Positions 47,865 to 59,499 of a stretch of 64,000 nt of DNA are shown here, in pieces; positions within the stretch are counted from its first letter, which is position 1; each line of letters starts with the position of its first letter. The stretch comes from Oxytricha trifallax (taxonomy: Eukaryota; Ciliophora; Spirotrichea; Sporadotrichida; Oxytrichidae). The position numbers and the translations under genes are program-made. A model generated the notes under the pieces. The model was not told the origin of the DNA. It saw only the letters and a list, made by a program, of their open reading frames with translations, and searched no databases. The stretch is from NCBI GenBank assembly GCA_000711775.1, contig ARYC01000433.1:62001-126000 (forward strand). The letters run 5' to 3'.

Positions 47865-48715
47865 TATTAAATAAATAATTAAGATAAATTTGAGAAGCTA
47901 AATCAAATTAATAGCTAAGTTTTTATTATAATTATGAAACGGGGAATATTAATATTTTACCCACAACTTTTAGTTTATTTGTAAGTTCAATAAAAAAGGT
48001 AAATTGTTGATAAAGCCAATGAATTATCTAGATATTTTAACTTGGAACATTAAAAATTTATGCTTTATTAGATTTTGAATTAAAACTAAATTTTTAATAA
48101 TTAAAATTTAATTAAATAAAGGGAGGGCACTGTTTGCATTAAGTTTTTTTTATACCAAATGAGTATATTCCTTTTGTACATTTAACACACTTATTATAAA
48201 GGTTAACTTCTCAAGAATAACAGTCTCTGAAAGCAATTATAATTACAAGCTCTATAAATTAATTAAAAGAAATTTATAATGACGCTTAAAAGTTTGAACT
48301 TTATTAATAACAGATGCCTTCCTGACATCAATGCTCTCAGTAGAAAACAATATTTTAGATAGATAATTGGGTTTAGCAAAAAGGTTTAATTAGTCAAATA
48401 TAAATCTCATTATTCTAAACATATAATTTAGTTTTATATTGGCTAATTATATTTTACATTTTTTAATTGAAATTATAATAATTAATAAATTAATTTATAA
48501 ATATTCCCATTTTATTTTAGCAAAATTTAAAATATTTGACATTTTTTCAATTCCTTATTAACTTGATTATACTTTTAATTTTAAAGTCCATATAAATTGA
48601 TATTTTTAAGGTATTTATGCACACAATTTTTTTGATAATACAAAATTTAAATTTAAGCAGCAAAGTTTTATAACTCATTAAGATTTACATAGTAGTAATG
48701 CATTTTAACATAAAA
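47865..48715. other. AT-rich germline-limited DNA
   Basis: No coding island or repeat recognised before the foldback element. Confidence 0.4.
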
Positions 48716-48717
48716 AA

Positions 48718-49102
48718 TTAATAAATTAAATAATAATAAAGGTTCGTGGCTATTAACTTTCTGGAAATCTAGAAATATGGTACTCTATCGATATAGAATT
48801 CATAATCAGCAGTGGACTAAACAATTGGTGGTTCAGTTTTATCGCCTTCCTGAAGCAAAATAAAATTTGTAAAAATTCAAAAAAAAGATTCGTTCGATTT
48901 ATATTTTGGCATTAAATTCAACTAAACAAGTCATTCAAAATATAAATCGAATTATTTTGATTCACGAATGCGATAAAGCTGAACCACCAATTGTTTAGTC
49001 CAGAGCTAATTATGAATTCTATATCGATAGAGTACCATATTTCTATGTTTCCAGAAAGTTAATAACCCTGAATCTTTATTATTATTTAATTTATTAATTT
49101 AT
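48718..49102. mobile_element. Foldback element, about 170-bp arms
   Basis: Inverse copies at about 48718-48915 and 48935-49102 share TGGTACTCTATCGATATAGA and ACTAAACAATTGGTGGTTCA. The left arm carries an extra block of about 20 bp. Arms differ at scattered bases, so this copy is older than the one at 35711. No coding frame. Confidence 0.75.
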
Positions 49103-49104
49103 TT

Positions 49105-49855
49105 TATTAATTTTTCATATTCAAATGTATTACTATTAAATAATTTCTAATAACATTTAAGGCATCCGTTCTTAATGATATTTAAATCTGTGAAAATACC
49201 TAGGTACATTGAAAAAAATTTGATAGTCAATGAATTTTATATTTTATTAGATCTAAATTATTTTATAGTTTAAAATTAACTAGATAAGCTGCTTAATTCC
49301 TATTTAAATATTTAAATTATATTAGCTTCTTCAAAAATTGATAAAAAATAAGTATTTGCTGTAAGGTAATCTTTCACTTCATTAATTTATTACTAAAAAT
49401 AATCTAAATAAATCAGGTATAAATTTAATTAAATTATTAATTACAAAGTCAAAATGCCTTGATATAATAATCTCTATTTTATTTAATGGGATTATATGTT
49501 AAAATCCCATTTAAAACTTTAACTTTAGTTTCTCCTGATATTGATACAGCTATATTATTTGTTGAAATATCAAATTAATTGTAAAATTTATAGACATATT
49601 TTAATTATTGTTGAAATGTATTAAAATTTAATTTTAGCAAAATAATATTGAAAATTCTTTATATAATAATATTTAAATCAGCAGTGTAATTATGAAAAAA
49701 TATTGCTTAAGTTTGATTATATAATAGTAGTATATTTCTAAGATATTTTGGAATTGATATTTTCTATTTTTACCTCTAAGAAAGTTTTATTTTTATTCAA
49801 ATAAGAAGACAGAAAATTAATTTTTGATTTAATTCGATAACTATAATGTATTCAT
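49105..49855. other. AT-rich germline-limited DNA
   Basis: AT-rich spacer between the foldback element and TBE E. Confidence 0.4.
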
Positions 49856-49960
49856 ATTCAAAATCCCAAAACGCCTTAATGAGGTTTATAAGTGCTTTGA
49901 TTTGTAGGGTATCGTTGGGGTCTTATTGGGGTTAGTAGAGAAATAAGACCAATTTACAAA

Positions 49961-51572
49961 ATGAGAAATAGAAACTAGCGATATTTAGGGTCTATCTATT
50001 ATGATAAATATTTAAATTCATTGCTTAAGCTTAGGTATGGTACGAGTATTTATATAGACTTAGTCAAACCTGAAATGAATTATGCAACTATAGCAAAGCT
50101 CTTACAAAAGAGTGCCTCGACTGTTAGGCATCACTGCTTGCTAGCTGTTTAACATATTAATTCTGGTTCTCGAAAGTTTCCTGCAAGAAAATAAAAGTTC
50201 TCTCATGCTCATATTGATTACCTCTACGACTCTAGGACTTTGAAGTATTGAGCACACTTTCGATTAGACTAACGAGCTGTGATGTTTTATCGAAAATTTC
50301 CTCACATGCGTATCTCTCCTAAGACTATAGCCAATATTTATAGACGGAATGGAATTACTTTCAAGACTGTCAACAGAGTGAAGAGAGTGATTGATTTTAC
50401 AGTGTCATTTTATAGTAATAATTTAAACTATATATATGATTAAATGCAGAGAGCTATTACTAATAACATCAAGTTCATACATGCAGATGAAGCTGTGTTT
50501 ACGTTCAACACTTTTATTAATAAGTCATGGTACAAGAAGTATGATAACATAGAAGTTTATGACTAAAAAGTGAAGGTAGTCACTCATGCAATTTTAGCTG
50601 GTATAGTGAAGATTCAGGCTTCGAGAGTTATGTTATTTACCCTCACTCAATTAAGAGAGGTAATATACACTTCCTGTTTAAGCTCAAAGAGAAATATGGC
50701 AACCAAAATATCATCCTGTTTGTTGACAACCTCTCAGTTCATAAGACTAAGGATTCTAAGATAGCTTATGAAGAGTTAAATAAAATTCCTATATACAACG
50801 TTTCTTATAGCTCATATTTTAATGTAATTGAATCTACTGAAGTTATATATACTCATTTAGCTAAAATCGATATATTTGAGTGAATTAATATGAATGATCA
50901 AGATTTTACATTTTTCCTTATTTATATTGATTTATTTATATTATTAAATACTCTACCGTATTCATGCTGTTTGCGGTTGAGTACCTTAATTATATTTATT
51001 ATAAAAATATTTAATTTTAAATGCTATACTAAAGAATGAAATGTTGTTTTAAGAAAAAGTAATATATAATTAATAAAATTTTAGTAAATAAGAATAATTT
51101 ATAATTTAAGCATAATAATAATGATTCTCTATATAACTTGTTGCTTAAAACAGTAGCTTATGTCCATTATTTCTTTATTTTATTTATTCTTAATTATATA
51201 TTACTTTTTCTTAAAACTACTTTTCATTCTTAAGTATAGCATTTAAAATTAAATAATTTTATAATAAATATAATTAAGGTACTCAACCGCAAACAGCATG
51301 AATACGGTAGAGTATTTAATAATATAAATAAATCAATATAAATAAAGAAAAATGTAAAATCTTGATCATTCATATTAATTCACTCAAATATATCGATTTT
51401 AGCGAACTACAAGAGGCTGCTGCTGAATCATCTTATTATGCATGGCTTGCCCATCGATACAGTAGACTTGATTCAAAGCAGCTGTAAGAGAGTGAGCGTA
51501 GATAAGACAACAATTTGTGCGAGAGAGGGAAGAATGAATGTTTATAAATAAGTTTTAGATTTAAACGAATGA
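49961..51572 (+). pseudogene. TBE 42-kDa transposase, element E, split by foldback
   Basis: ATG 49961 (MRNRNQRYLGSIYYDKYLNS), TGA 51570 after VLDLNE. IHADEAVFTFNTFINKSWYK holds the first Asp and NIILFVDNLSVHKTKDSK the second; FNVIES precedes the insertion. A TGA replaces the Trp codon of N in LKYWAHF, and one base is lost near 50606 (AGI/SEDSGFESYVIYPHSIKR). The foldback element at 50860-51403 interrupts it just after the Glu block. The C-terminal part (SCKRVSVDKTTICAREGRMN) resumes at about 51404. Confidence 0.88.
50860..51403. mobile_element. Foldback element inside TBE E transposase, 214-bp arms
   Basis: Arms 50860-51073 and 51190-51403 are inverse copies (GCTAAAATCGATATATTTGA at each outer end), with 116 bp between them. 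It interrupts a known coding sequence, which proves insertion. No obvious target duplication beyond a few ambiguous bases. Confidence 0.88.
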
Positions 51573-51578
51573 ATGTAT

Positions 51579-52361
51579 TCACATATTATATTGGCCCATA
51601 AAGGGGTTTGACTTCTCTTATTTTTCTTCCTCTTATGGCTTGCTTGGGCCCATAATTCTTCTCTTAATGCCATCTTCTGTATCTATGTTTATTTCATCTG
51701 GTTTTTAGACATCTTTATTCTGCCTCTTGCTCACCTCATGAATTGTCTGTGACTTTCTCTGTGAACCTTTGTATGATCTCTCATTAGAAATATACCAGTT
51801 CCAGGTTTCCCTACAAAGTTATTAATCAAGGCTTAATAAAGAGGTAAGGATGGTTCTTTAGCTCTTCAAGCCAAGCTTCGCTTATAAGTATGCCTTGCTT
51901 CATTTAATCTTCAGGAGAAATTTAATAGCGTTTCTTGTGAGTTTCTTCTATGATCTCTCTGAGATAACTCTCTATTAAAGTTCCAAGAACACCAAAGAAG
52001 AAACTTCTTTCTGGAAGCTTATTAGAGAGATGTTTCTTTGTAGGAAGATAAACTACCAACTCTTCATCTTTCATTGAGTCCTCTAAGAGATTGGTAACAG
52101 AAATCTCTGGGTAGTTTGGAATCTCTACCAACTTAATCTCATTGTTTTTAAAAGCTTTCTTCTCATCACATATTTTACCTTTAAAAATGATATTTTGGTA
52201 CCTTACATGTTTGGAAGGAATAATCCCACTAGAATATTTGTTTAAATATGCATTGTAATATTACCATGTTGAGTGAGGTATTGAAAAAGATCCTTTTTGC
52301 TTCTAAATCTTGAGATTATTTCTTGAGCCTCAATCTTCATTACAGTACTAATAAATTCCAT
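51579..52361 (-). pseudogene. TBE 22-kDa gene, element E (frameshifted)
   Basis: ATG 52361 (MEFISTVMKIEAQEIISRFR), TGA 51579. One extra base lies near 52175 before EKKAFKNNEIKLVEIPNYPE. The block NKLPERSFFFGVLGTLIESY is intact. At the intron-2 site the donor GT has become TT. The second exon keeps KPGTGIFLMRDHTKVHRES and, after one shift, KRRIMGPSKPQEEEKQEK. The 36-nt intron-1 candidate has a wholly different interior from the other copies. Confidence 0.78.
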
Positions 52362-52931
52362 CTTTGTTCCTTCTTCTATTAATGAATTTCTAACTTTAAT
52401 TTATAGAGCTCTTGATCCTACTGTTTAAAAACTTACTGTTAAATATGGGCATCTTATAGGACGTCAACCTGGTAAAGATACGTCGAGAAAGTTAGCAAAT
52501 GCTGTACAAAACTTCAGAGTCGGATCTCCATTTTTATCAATTTAGTTCCATTAAATTAGTACTAAATTTGTTTTAGTTTCATTAGTACTGTTATTAATCC
52601 GTTTAATTTTAATTAGTAGCGATTTAATAGTACCAAAACTTAATCAGCTCCTAGTTTTAATCAAATGAGGTTTTAATGGAAAAGTTCCAAAATGGTTTAA
52701 AACCTAATTGGTGCAATTACTAACCTGAATTTTTCTTAGTTGGCACCTATATTATATATATTAAGCATGAAATTAGAAAATTTATAGTTATAAACTTAGT
52801 ATAATTTGATGTCTAACACCTTAAATTCAACCATTATTGCTGCAAGGTGAACTCCTGCTCAACTATACTTTAGCTACGGAAGTTATTACTCATAAATAAT
52901 AGTAATTTAAATTTGTGATTTGTAATTAAAC

Positions 52932-54780
52932 ATGGCGGCTAACTTAAATCGTAAGGCATTTTTTGTTGAAACAGGTTAATTTTTGCTCAACTTTGTCTCC
53001 TCCAAGAAACCAGAAGTAATTCATATTGAAAAGGAGGTTGAGCTAAGAGATCTAGAGTTTGAAGCTGAGTCTTTAAAATTTAAGTTTAAAGACACACAGA
53101 AGAAGAGTATCGAGATGTGAGTATAAACATAAGTTGAATTGGTTGAGGAAGATAAGGAACAGCAACCAATAGAAAAATTAAAAATTTTAATGTGAAGACT
53201 GCTAAAATTTCTTCTCAACTGAGTCTAGCTTGAAGAGGCAAATTAAAGAGGCACACTCTGTTAGAGCTAAGATCTAGTTTAAGCATGATAATTTATATGG
53301 TAGATATTAGTGCACAACATGCATGAACTCTTATACTCACTCAGCCAAAGTAAAGAGGCATATTCAAAAGCATCATTTAATCGAATTCCTGATTAAAAAT
53401 GAGGAAACGTAAAAGCTTGTACCTGCTAATGGAAAAAAATTCTTTTGAGTCATATAAAGAACAGTAGGAAAGACTTAAGAGATAGAAGCGATTGGAGTCA
53501 ATGAATCAACTAGCAAATGGTATGTATATAGCATAATTATAAGATAGAGCAATGTATATACCTTCATTAAATGCAGTCGACATAAGCAACTTTATTGAGA
53601 ACCATTTGAATATTGATGTACATGACAAGGCAATACTTATAGTTGTTGATGAATTCGCTTACAAGGTATATCCATTCAAGTATCTCATTAAGAACGAGCA
53701 AAATTAAAATGAGTTTGCAAACGAATACATAGTACTGGGAGAGTCTTAGGAAAGATAATGCAAGAGCTTAGCTAAGCTCGATTGGGTAATACTTGGTCAT
53801 AGTTTTATTGCTTTAAGTCTCAGGAAATTTGAAATGACTAAGAGATTATCTCTACCATAATAGATATCCTGATGATCTGAATGAGATACTCACAGAAATG
53901 ACTAAGATGTGAAAGGGCTCCATGATCTAGGGTATGTTCATAGAGATTTGAAGCCAGAAAATGTAATGCTAAGTCCCTGCCCTTTAGAAGTAGTTGTCAT
54001 AGATTTCAACAGAGCAATCAGACAAGAGATAGTGACTTTAATAAAGGTTTTAGGCACTCCAGGATACTTCCCAATAAGAGAGAAGTGGCCAAATGGCTCT
54101 GTTTAATAGGATGTTTGGGCGGTAGCTGCAATTATTAGAGTGAGATATTGAAAGTATGTCATACTTTGTAACAAAACATAAGAAATAATCAATAGGTTTA
54201 GCTGCTAAACATATTAAAAAAGATGAAATCTGCAATGAAATTAAGAAGATCGATGAAATGGTCATCGTGAAAGTTTCAGCATATCAAAGATAATCATTAG
54301 ATGATATACTAGAACAACTAAAGACGGCTAGATTCATGAGGTATCACAAAGATAAGCTGATAAAATTTGTTTGGGAATTTAAGTACACTAATCCTTGCTT
54401 GTGGTACCAGTTAAACTTTTTAAAGTAGCCTCCTCTCTCTTATTCCATTCTCTGAATTCTTACTCTTCCATTAGCTTTCTTCTTAAGTCTATCTAGAGTT
54501 AAGCAAAATCTACTTAGCTAAAGAATGTCCTTCTATATTGGGGTTTGACTGCGGTTTTATCCACAAACACTAGTAAAGGATTCTCATAAAGCACCCCTAA
54601 TATTCTACTTAGATTTATCGATAATTCTATATAGAATTTTGGCTTCCTGAGCCTGACAGAAAAATGGTAGTCATCCAAGCAATCCAACAGCAGCCAGGTC
54701 TAAAAAGTTTAACTGGTATCACAAGCAAGGAATACTTGTTAAATATTCATTAAAATCACATAAAACCTCCGTTTTCTCTA
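52932..54780 (+). pseudogene. TBE zinc-finger/protein kinase, element E (broken)
   Basis: ATG 52932 (MAANLNRKAFFVETGQFLLN). Finger 1 has lost one His (FQCEDCQNFFSTESSLKRQI..H) and finger 2 is complete (YQCTTCMNSYTHSAKVKRHI..H). The catalytic loop YVHRDLKPENVML, IDFNRA and GTPGYFPI are intact at 53940-54080, again with DFN for DFG. TGAs and shifts break the frame in several places. The 3' part (SLDDILEQLKTARFMRYHKD) is interrupted at 54393 by a 338-bp element. Confidence 0.82.
54393..54730 (-). mobile_element. 338-bp element with 30-bp TIRs, AAT duplication, open frame
   Basis: Terminal inverted repeats CCTTGCTTGTGGTACCAGTT... and ...AACTGGTATCACAAGCAAGG, about 30 bp each, flanked by AAT on both sides (54390-54392, 54731-54733). 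It lies inside the kinase gene of TBE E. The minus strand is open across the entire element with TAA/TAG as Gln: LDCLDDYHFSVRLRKPKFYI, SINLSRILGVLYENPLLVFV, DKTAVKPQYRRTFFSQVDFA and MEEQEFREWNKREEA. The ANT duplication suggests mobilisation by a TBE-type transposase. The encoded protein is not recognised. Confidence 0.75.
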
Positions 54781-54861
54781 CTAACCTCAATATGACCCCA
54801 ATTATACCCTACAAATCAAATGACTAAAACATATAATTAAGGGGTTTTGGGGGTTTTAATT

Positions 54862-55360
54862 ATTGAGAGTTTTTTAAATAATTATTCTGCAATAATTTGA
54901 TAATATCTAAGCTGTACTTTGTGAATCTATTGAAATTATGATAATTTAAAAATTATTAAGAATATTTGTATTTTAGTCGAATAAACCAATCTCTATGACT
55001 ACCTCTATTTTTTGTCCACTCACCAAATTTTAAAGTAATAGAGAATCGGTTTTTATTATCTTTAACTTAGTAGGATAGGAAGCATAATTTTATCCATAAG
55101 AGAATTATTTTCCGTGTATTCTTAATATTTCAAATTTTATGGTTCATTCAATTTATAATAGATAGCCCCTCCAGATATTGATGCTTAATTTTTCATGAAA
55201 GTAATAGCATTTTAAGTATTATTAATTAAGTTTGCTTAACAATCTATACAAATTTTAAAAGTTGAAATGCGTACACGTTGCTTAATTATCACATGCTATG
55301 TAAATTTTAAATATATATTCTATTTTATATAAAATGATCCTCAGCTCATTTAGAAAAATA
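54862..55360. other. AT-rich germline-limited DNA
   Basis: Spacer between TBE E and the large foldback element; nothing recognised. Confidence 0.4.
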
Positions 55361-56437
55361 GTAAATTCAGGCAAAAATTAGAAATGTAGATATTCAAAAT
55401 AATCAAACCGAGATTAATAATATATTTGAAAAATAGCTTTAATTAATAATTAATATTAAATAAATTATTGGATCTATAAGGTATAAAGTTTGAATCACTT
55501 GAGCTATGATCAAGTTGGTTCACTTTATTTGATATAGTTTAAATATTATAATCTCCTTCTTTATCTACTAATCTGCTTCATTTGAATTTAGAGTCTCAAT
55601 TTTATTAATTTGTTTTTGTATTAATTTAGTTTTAGCGAGCTACCGTGAAAAAGTTGATTGTGGGAGCTCGCCATACATCTTTCTAATTATTATATCAATA
55701 TATTTTTAAATATTATAGAATATGTTTTTATTGTCGTTTAGTGTATTAAACCTCAGAGAGAGAGAGAACTTTTAATATTCTGTTATTATGAATAATAGAT
55801 GAACTTTCGTTTTAAAGAAATTTATTTACATTTTAATTTTATAATCTAAAATTACTTTATTAATTATATTATAGGGCATCAAAGCTGTCTCATTAAATTC
55901 ATAAATTTCAATTGGTTTATGTTTAATTTACTCGATATATTAAAATATAAAATTAAAATGTAAATAAATTTCTTTAAAACGAAAGTTCATCTATTATTCA
56001 TAATAACAGAATATTAAAAGTTCTCTCTCTCTCTGAGGTTTAATACACTAAACGACAATAAAAACATATTCTATAATATTTAAAAATATATTGATATAAT
56101 AATTAGAAAGATGTATGGCGAGCTCCCACAATCAACTTTTTCACGGTAGCTCGCTAAAACTAAATTAATACAAAAACAAATTAATAAAATTGAGACTCTA
56201 AATTCAAATGAAGCAGATTAGTAGATAAAGAAGGAGATTATAATATTTAAACTATATCAAATAAAGTGAACCAACTTGATCATAGCTCAAGTGATTCAAA
56301 CTTTATACCTTATAGATCCAATAATTTATTTAATATTTACAAATAATATAATTAATTATAGCTATTTTTCAAATATATTATAAATCTTGGTTTGATTATT
56401 TTGAATATTTACATTTCTAAATATTGCCTGAATTAAC
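55361..56437. mobile_element. Large foldback element, about 485-bp arms
   Basis: Arms 55361-55843 and about 55947-56437 are inverse copies, nearly identical in the inner part and more diverged toward the outer ends. Each arm holds a smaller hairpin (GCGAGCTACCG...GGGAGCTCGCC) and a GA repeat (CAGAGAGAGAGAGAAC). The central 100 bp is unrelated AT-rich DNA. No coding frame. Confidence 0.85.
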
Positions 56438-56439
56438 TA

Positions 56440-59400
56440 CATTTCTAATTAATGCTTCGTTTTTATTGAAAGCCAAATTGTGTTTACTTAAATAATAGTT
56501 TGAAACAAAATATGCTCCTCCATTTTTAACAGAGAAAAGATTTCGTTTATAAATAATAAATCTTTTACATAACATGCAATTATAGAAACTTTTTTTAAGA
56601 TAAATACCTTTTTATAAAAACTAAAAAATGATTAAGATTTCTCCAGTTTATTCTTTTTTATTAAAATTTTAATTAGATATAATATAATGTAGCTTAAATA
56701 AAAATGAAAATTTAAATCTTAGTATTTTTAAAGAAAAATACTATTTATTAAATTTTATATTGTTAGATAATTTTATAAAAATTTAAATTAAAAATTATTA
56801 TAAATTTATTTAAGAAAAATAAATATTTATTTTATCCCATTCATTTTAATAAAGTATAATTATTTTTTAAAGAACGAAGCATTCGTAACACTTACTTTAA
56901 CCAAGTGATAAAAATTATTACATTTGATCTATAATAAAATTACTTTGAATTATTATTATTGTATACATATTTTGATCTTGGTTTCTTTTATCATCAAGTG
57001 TATTTAAAAAAGCAATTATTTATAATGAAAATAAAAGCACCAGACAATGCATTAATTTATTTTTTAATATTTTACTTAAGAGGATAACCTTTTTCATATA
57101 AAATTGAAATAAATTATTTAAATTAATGCCTGAATATTAATAATTTTAGAATTTGAAACTTATATTTTAGATTGTTAAGATTTGATAACTAGCCCCTTTG
57201 TTTGATTATTAGCTGCATTCTTTATATCGCAGTAATCACTATAATATTATAAAGAAACATTAAATTACCAGATAAAATTAGTTTATTCTAATCTAAAAAG
57301 AGTTCGATAAAACTCCTCTGCTTAAATTGCAAGTAATAACAAAATATTCTAAAAATTTAAATTAAAAGTCCATATACTTCGCTTTACAGAAGCATTAATA
57401 ATTTATAATAAAATATAAATCATCACTACTGGGTGAATATAGCAACTGATATTTAATAATATAAATTTACCAAAGAAAATTGCTCTAAAAAATAATGGGT
57501 GATTCTATACATAAGTTAAAATTAAATTCTTACTAAAACTAAATAAAGAGGAGTCAGAATAAATGAAGAAATTATATTTAATTTTAATTTAAAGATTAGC
57601 CACAAAACTCTTTGCTTCAAAATTTTAAACACCAAACTAAGAATCTATTGAAGAAATAACTATGACTTATGAATTAACTAGAGTGAAATTTTATTAAATA
57701 AAATCTTAATTTTCTAAGTTAACCTTTCCATAAGATTTAGTTGTTATTAAGTAGTTAGAAGACTACATATTAAAAATAAATTAATTAAATATTTCAAATG
57801 TTATGTTTATCGCTTTAAAATTAGATTGTTCGATATAAATCAAAATATATCTTAGATTTGTGCATTTTTTGATAGAAACTTAATGAAGAGTGACATAAGA
57901 AGAAGTTGACTGTGAGTATATAAAATTATGTTACTTACTTAATAATACATTATTTTTATTATGATTTCAGCTTTGATCAAATTAATTAAATAAGGTATGC
58001 TTATTGGAGAAGTTAAATTAAAAGAAGAAAATATATATATAATTTCTCTAATATTAAATAAAATTATAAAATAAGATAAAGGTTGTTTTTATAGAGTTTA
58101 ATTTAATTTGTTTAACTTTTCAATTTATAAAATTTTTAGAAAATATTTCTTCATATCAAATCATTTCAATCTCATACTATTTTATATTAAATTTACTCAT
58201 TCTTTTTGATAAAATCATAATTCTTTTAATATTAAAATAATTACTCTTGCAATTATCATAAATTTTTTTAAAAATAAAAGATAATTATAACCAATTAAGG
58301 CTAAAGTAATTTAATTTTGATGGTTATCTATTTCTTAAAGGTAAACATTTTAAGGTTAAGCTTGCTTGATTAATTATATAGATCTTTTATATATCTACAA
58401 AATTAAAAAGAAACTATTCTATCTATAAATAAAAAAATAAAGATAATAATTCTTTTACGAACAATAGTAATTTTTTTTCGTGTAATTATATTCGTCTTGG
58501 TGTGTAACCCATTCTCTTAAATTAATCATTATGATAAGTAATTTGATTTTTTGAATTTATAACATAAATTATTGAATCTTCAATTAATTCCCAACACTTT
58601 TTTAATCTTAAAGTAAATTTATAATTTTAGAGAATTTGAAATTTTTTAGTCTTAATAATTATTTTATAGCTTAAGTTTTGATTGTAAATAAAACAACTTC
58701 ATTTAGTCTATATAAGTTATATAATATTATCTTATAATTCCCTGAATTTCAATTATTATGAAATAAAGAATTTAAGTAGATAAGCAAGATTTACTTTTAA
58801 AATTATTTACTTAACACTTGAGACTCTTCTGTTCCTACTAATTACATTTGTCATTTTTCATTTACAAAAGTTATGATAACAAGAATATTTGAACAAATTT
58901 TCATTTGAAACTTGCTAATTTGCGTTAATCAATATGTTTATAGAAATATTATTTATTTAAAAGTTGATCTTCGATGAATTATTATATTTTTTATTATAAT
59001 ACTTTCTTTAATTGTTTAGTTTCCCAATATATTTTAACTATTAATAAACTTGGAGAAAACTTTAGAAGATAATTAATGAAATATTAAATGTTTATTTATT
59101 AATGTTTTTAAATTTGATAAGATTTATATGAGTTTAAAATTAAAATAATTAAATAGCAATAATCAGTACGAATTCAAATAAAAATATAATTATTAAAATT
59201 TATATATTTTCAAAAATATAATGAAGATTTATTGCTGTATTTGAATTGCTAAGCAAAAATTGAGATTGATATTTTTGTAAAATCGATTAAAATTCAAATT
59301 AAAATATCTTAAAGTACATCGGTTTATCAAAATTAATTATAAATCAATTAAAAGACTTATAATTCTCAATAAATGTAAGATTATAGATTACTGACATTAA

Positions 59401-59495
59401 TTACTAAACAATGCTTAAAATATTATTTATTATGTTACAAACATAGTATTTTATAAATAAATTTATGTAAATTTTTAACCTTATAATGCAATAGC
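56440..59495. other. AT-rich germline-limited DNA
   Basis: About 3 kb of very AT-rich sequence. No coding island, repeat end or RNA gene that I can support. Confidence 0.4.
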
Positions 59496-59499
59496 TTCA

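Larger units (their letters stand above)
49859..54858 (+). mobile_element. TBE element E, complete ends, two insertions
   Basis: Left end CAAAATCCCAAAACGCC at 49859 and right end GGGGTTTTGGGGGTTTTA to 54858, both flanked by ATT (49856-49858, 54859-54861). Same orientation and gene order as N, but more diverged in sequence. At 5000 bp it exceeds 4.1 kb because a 544-bp foldback element (50860-51403) sits in the transposase and a 338-bp element (54393-54730) sits in the kinase gene. Confidence 0.92.
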
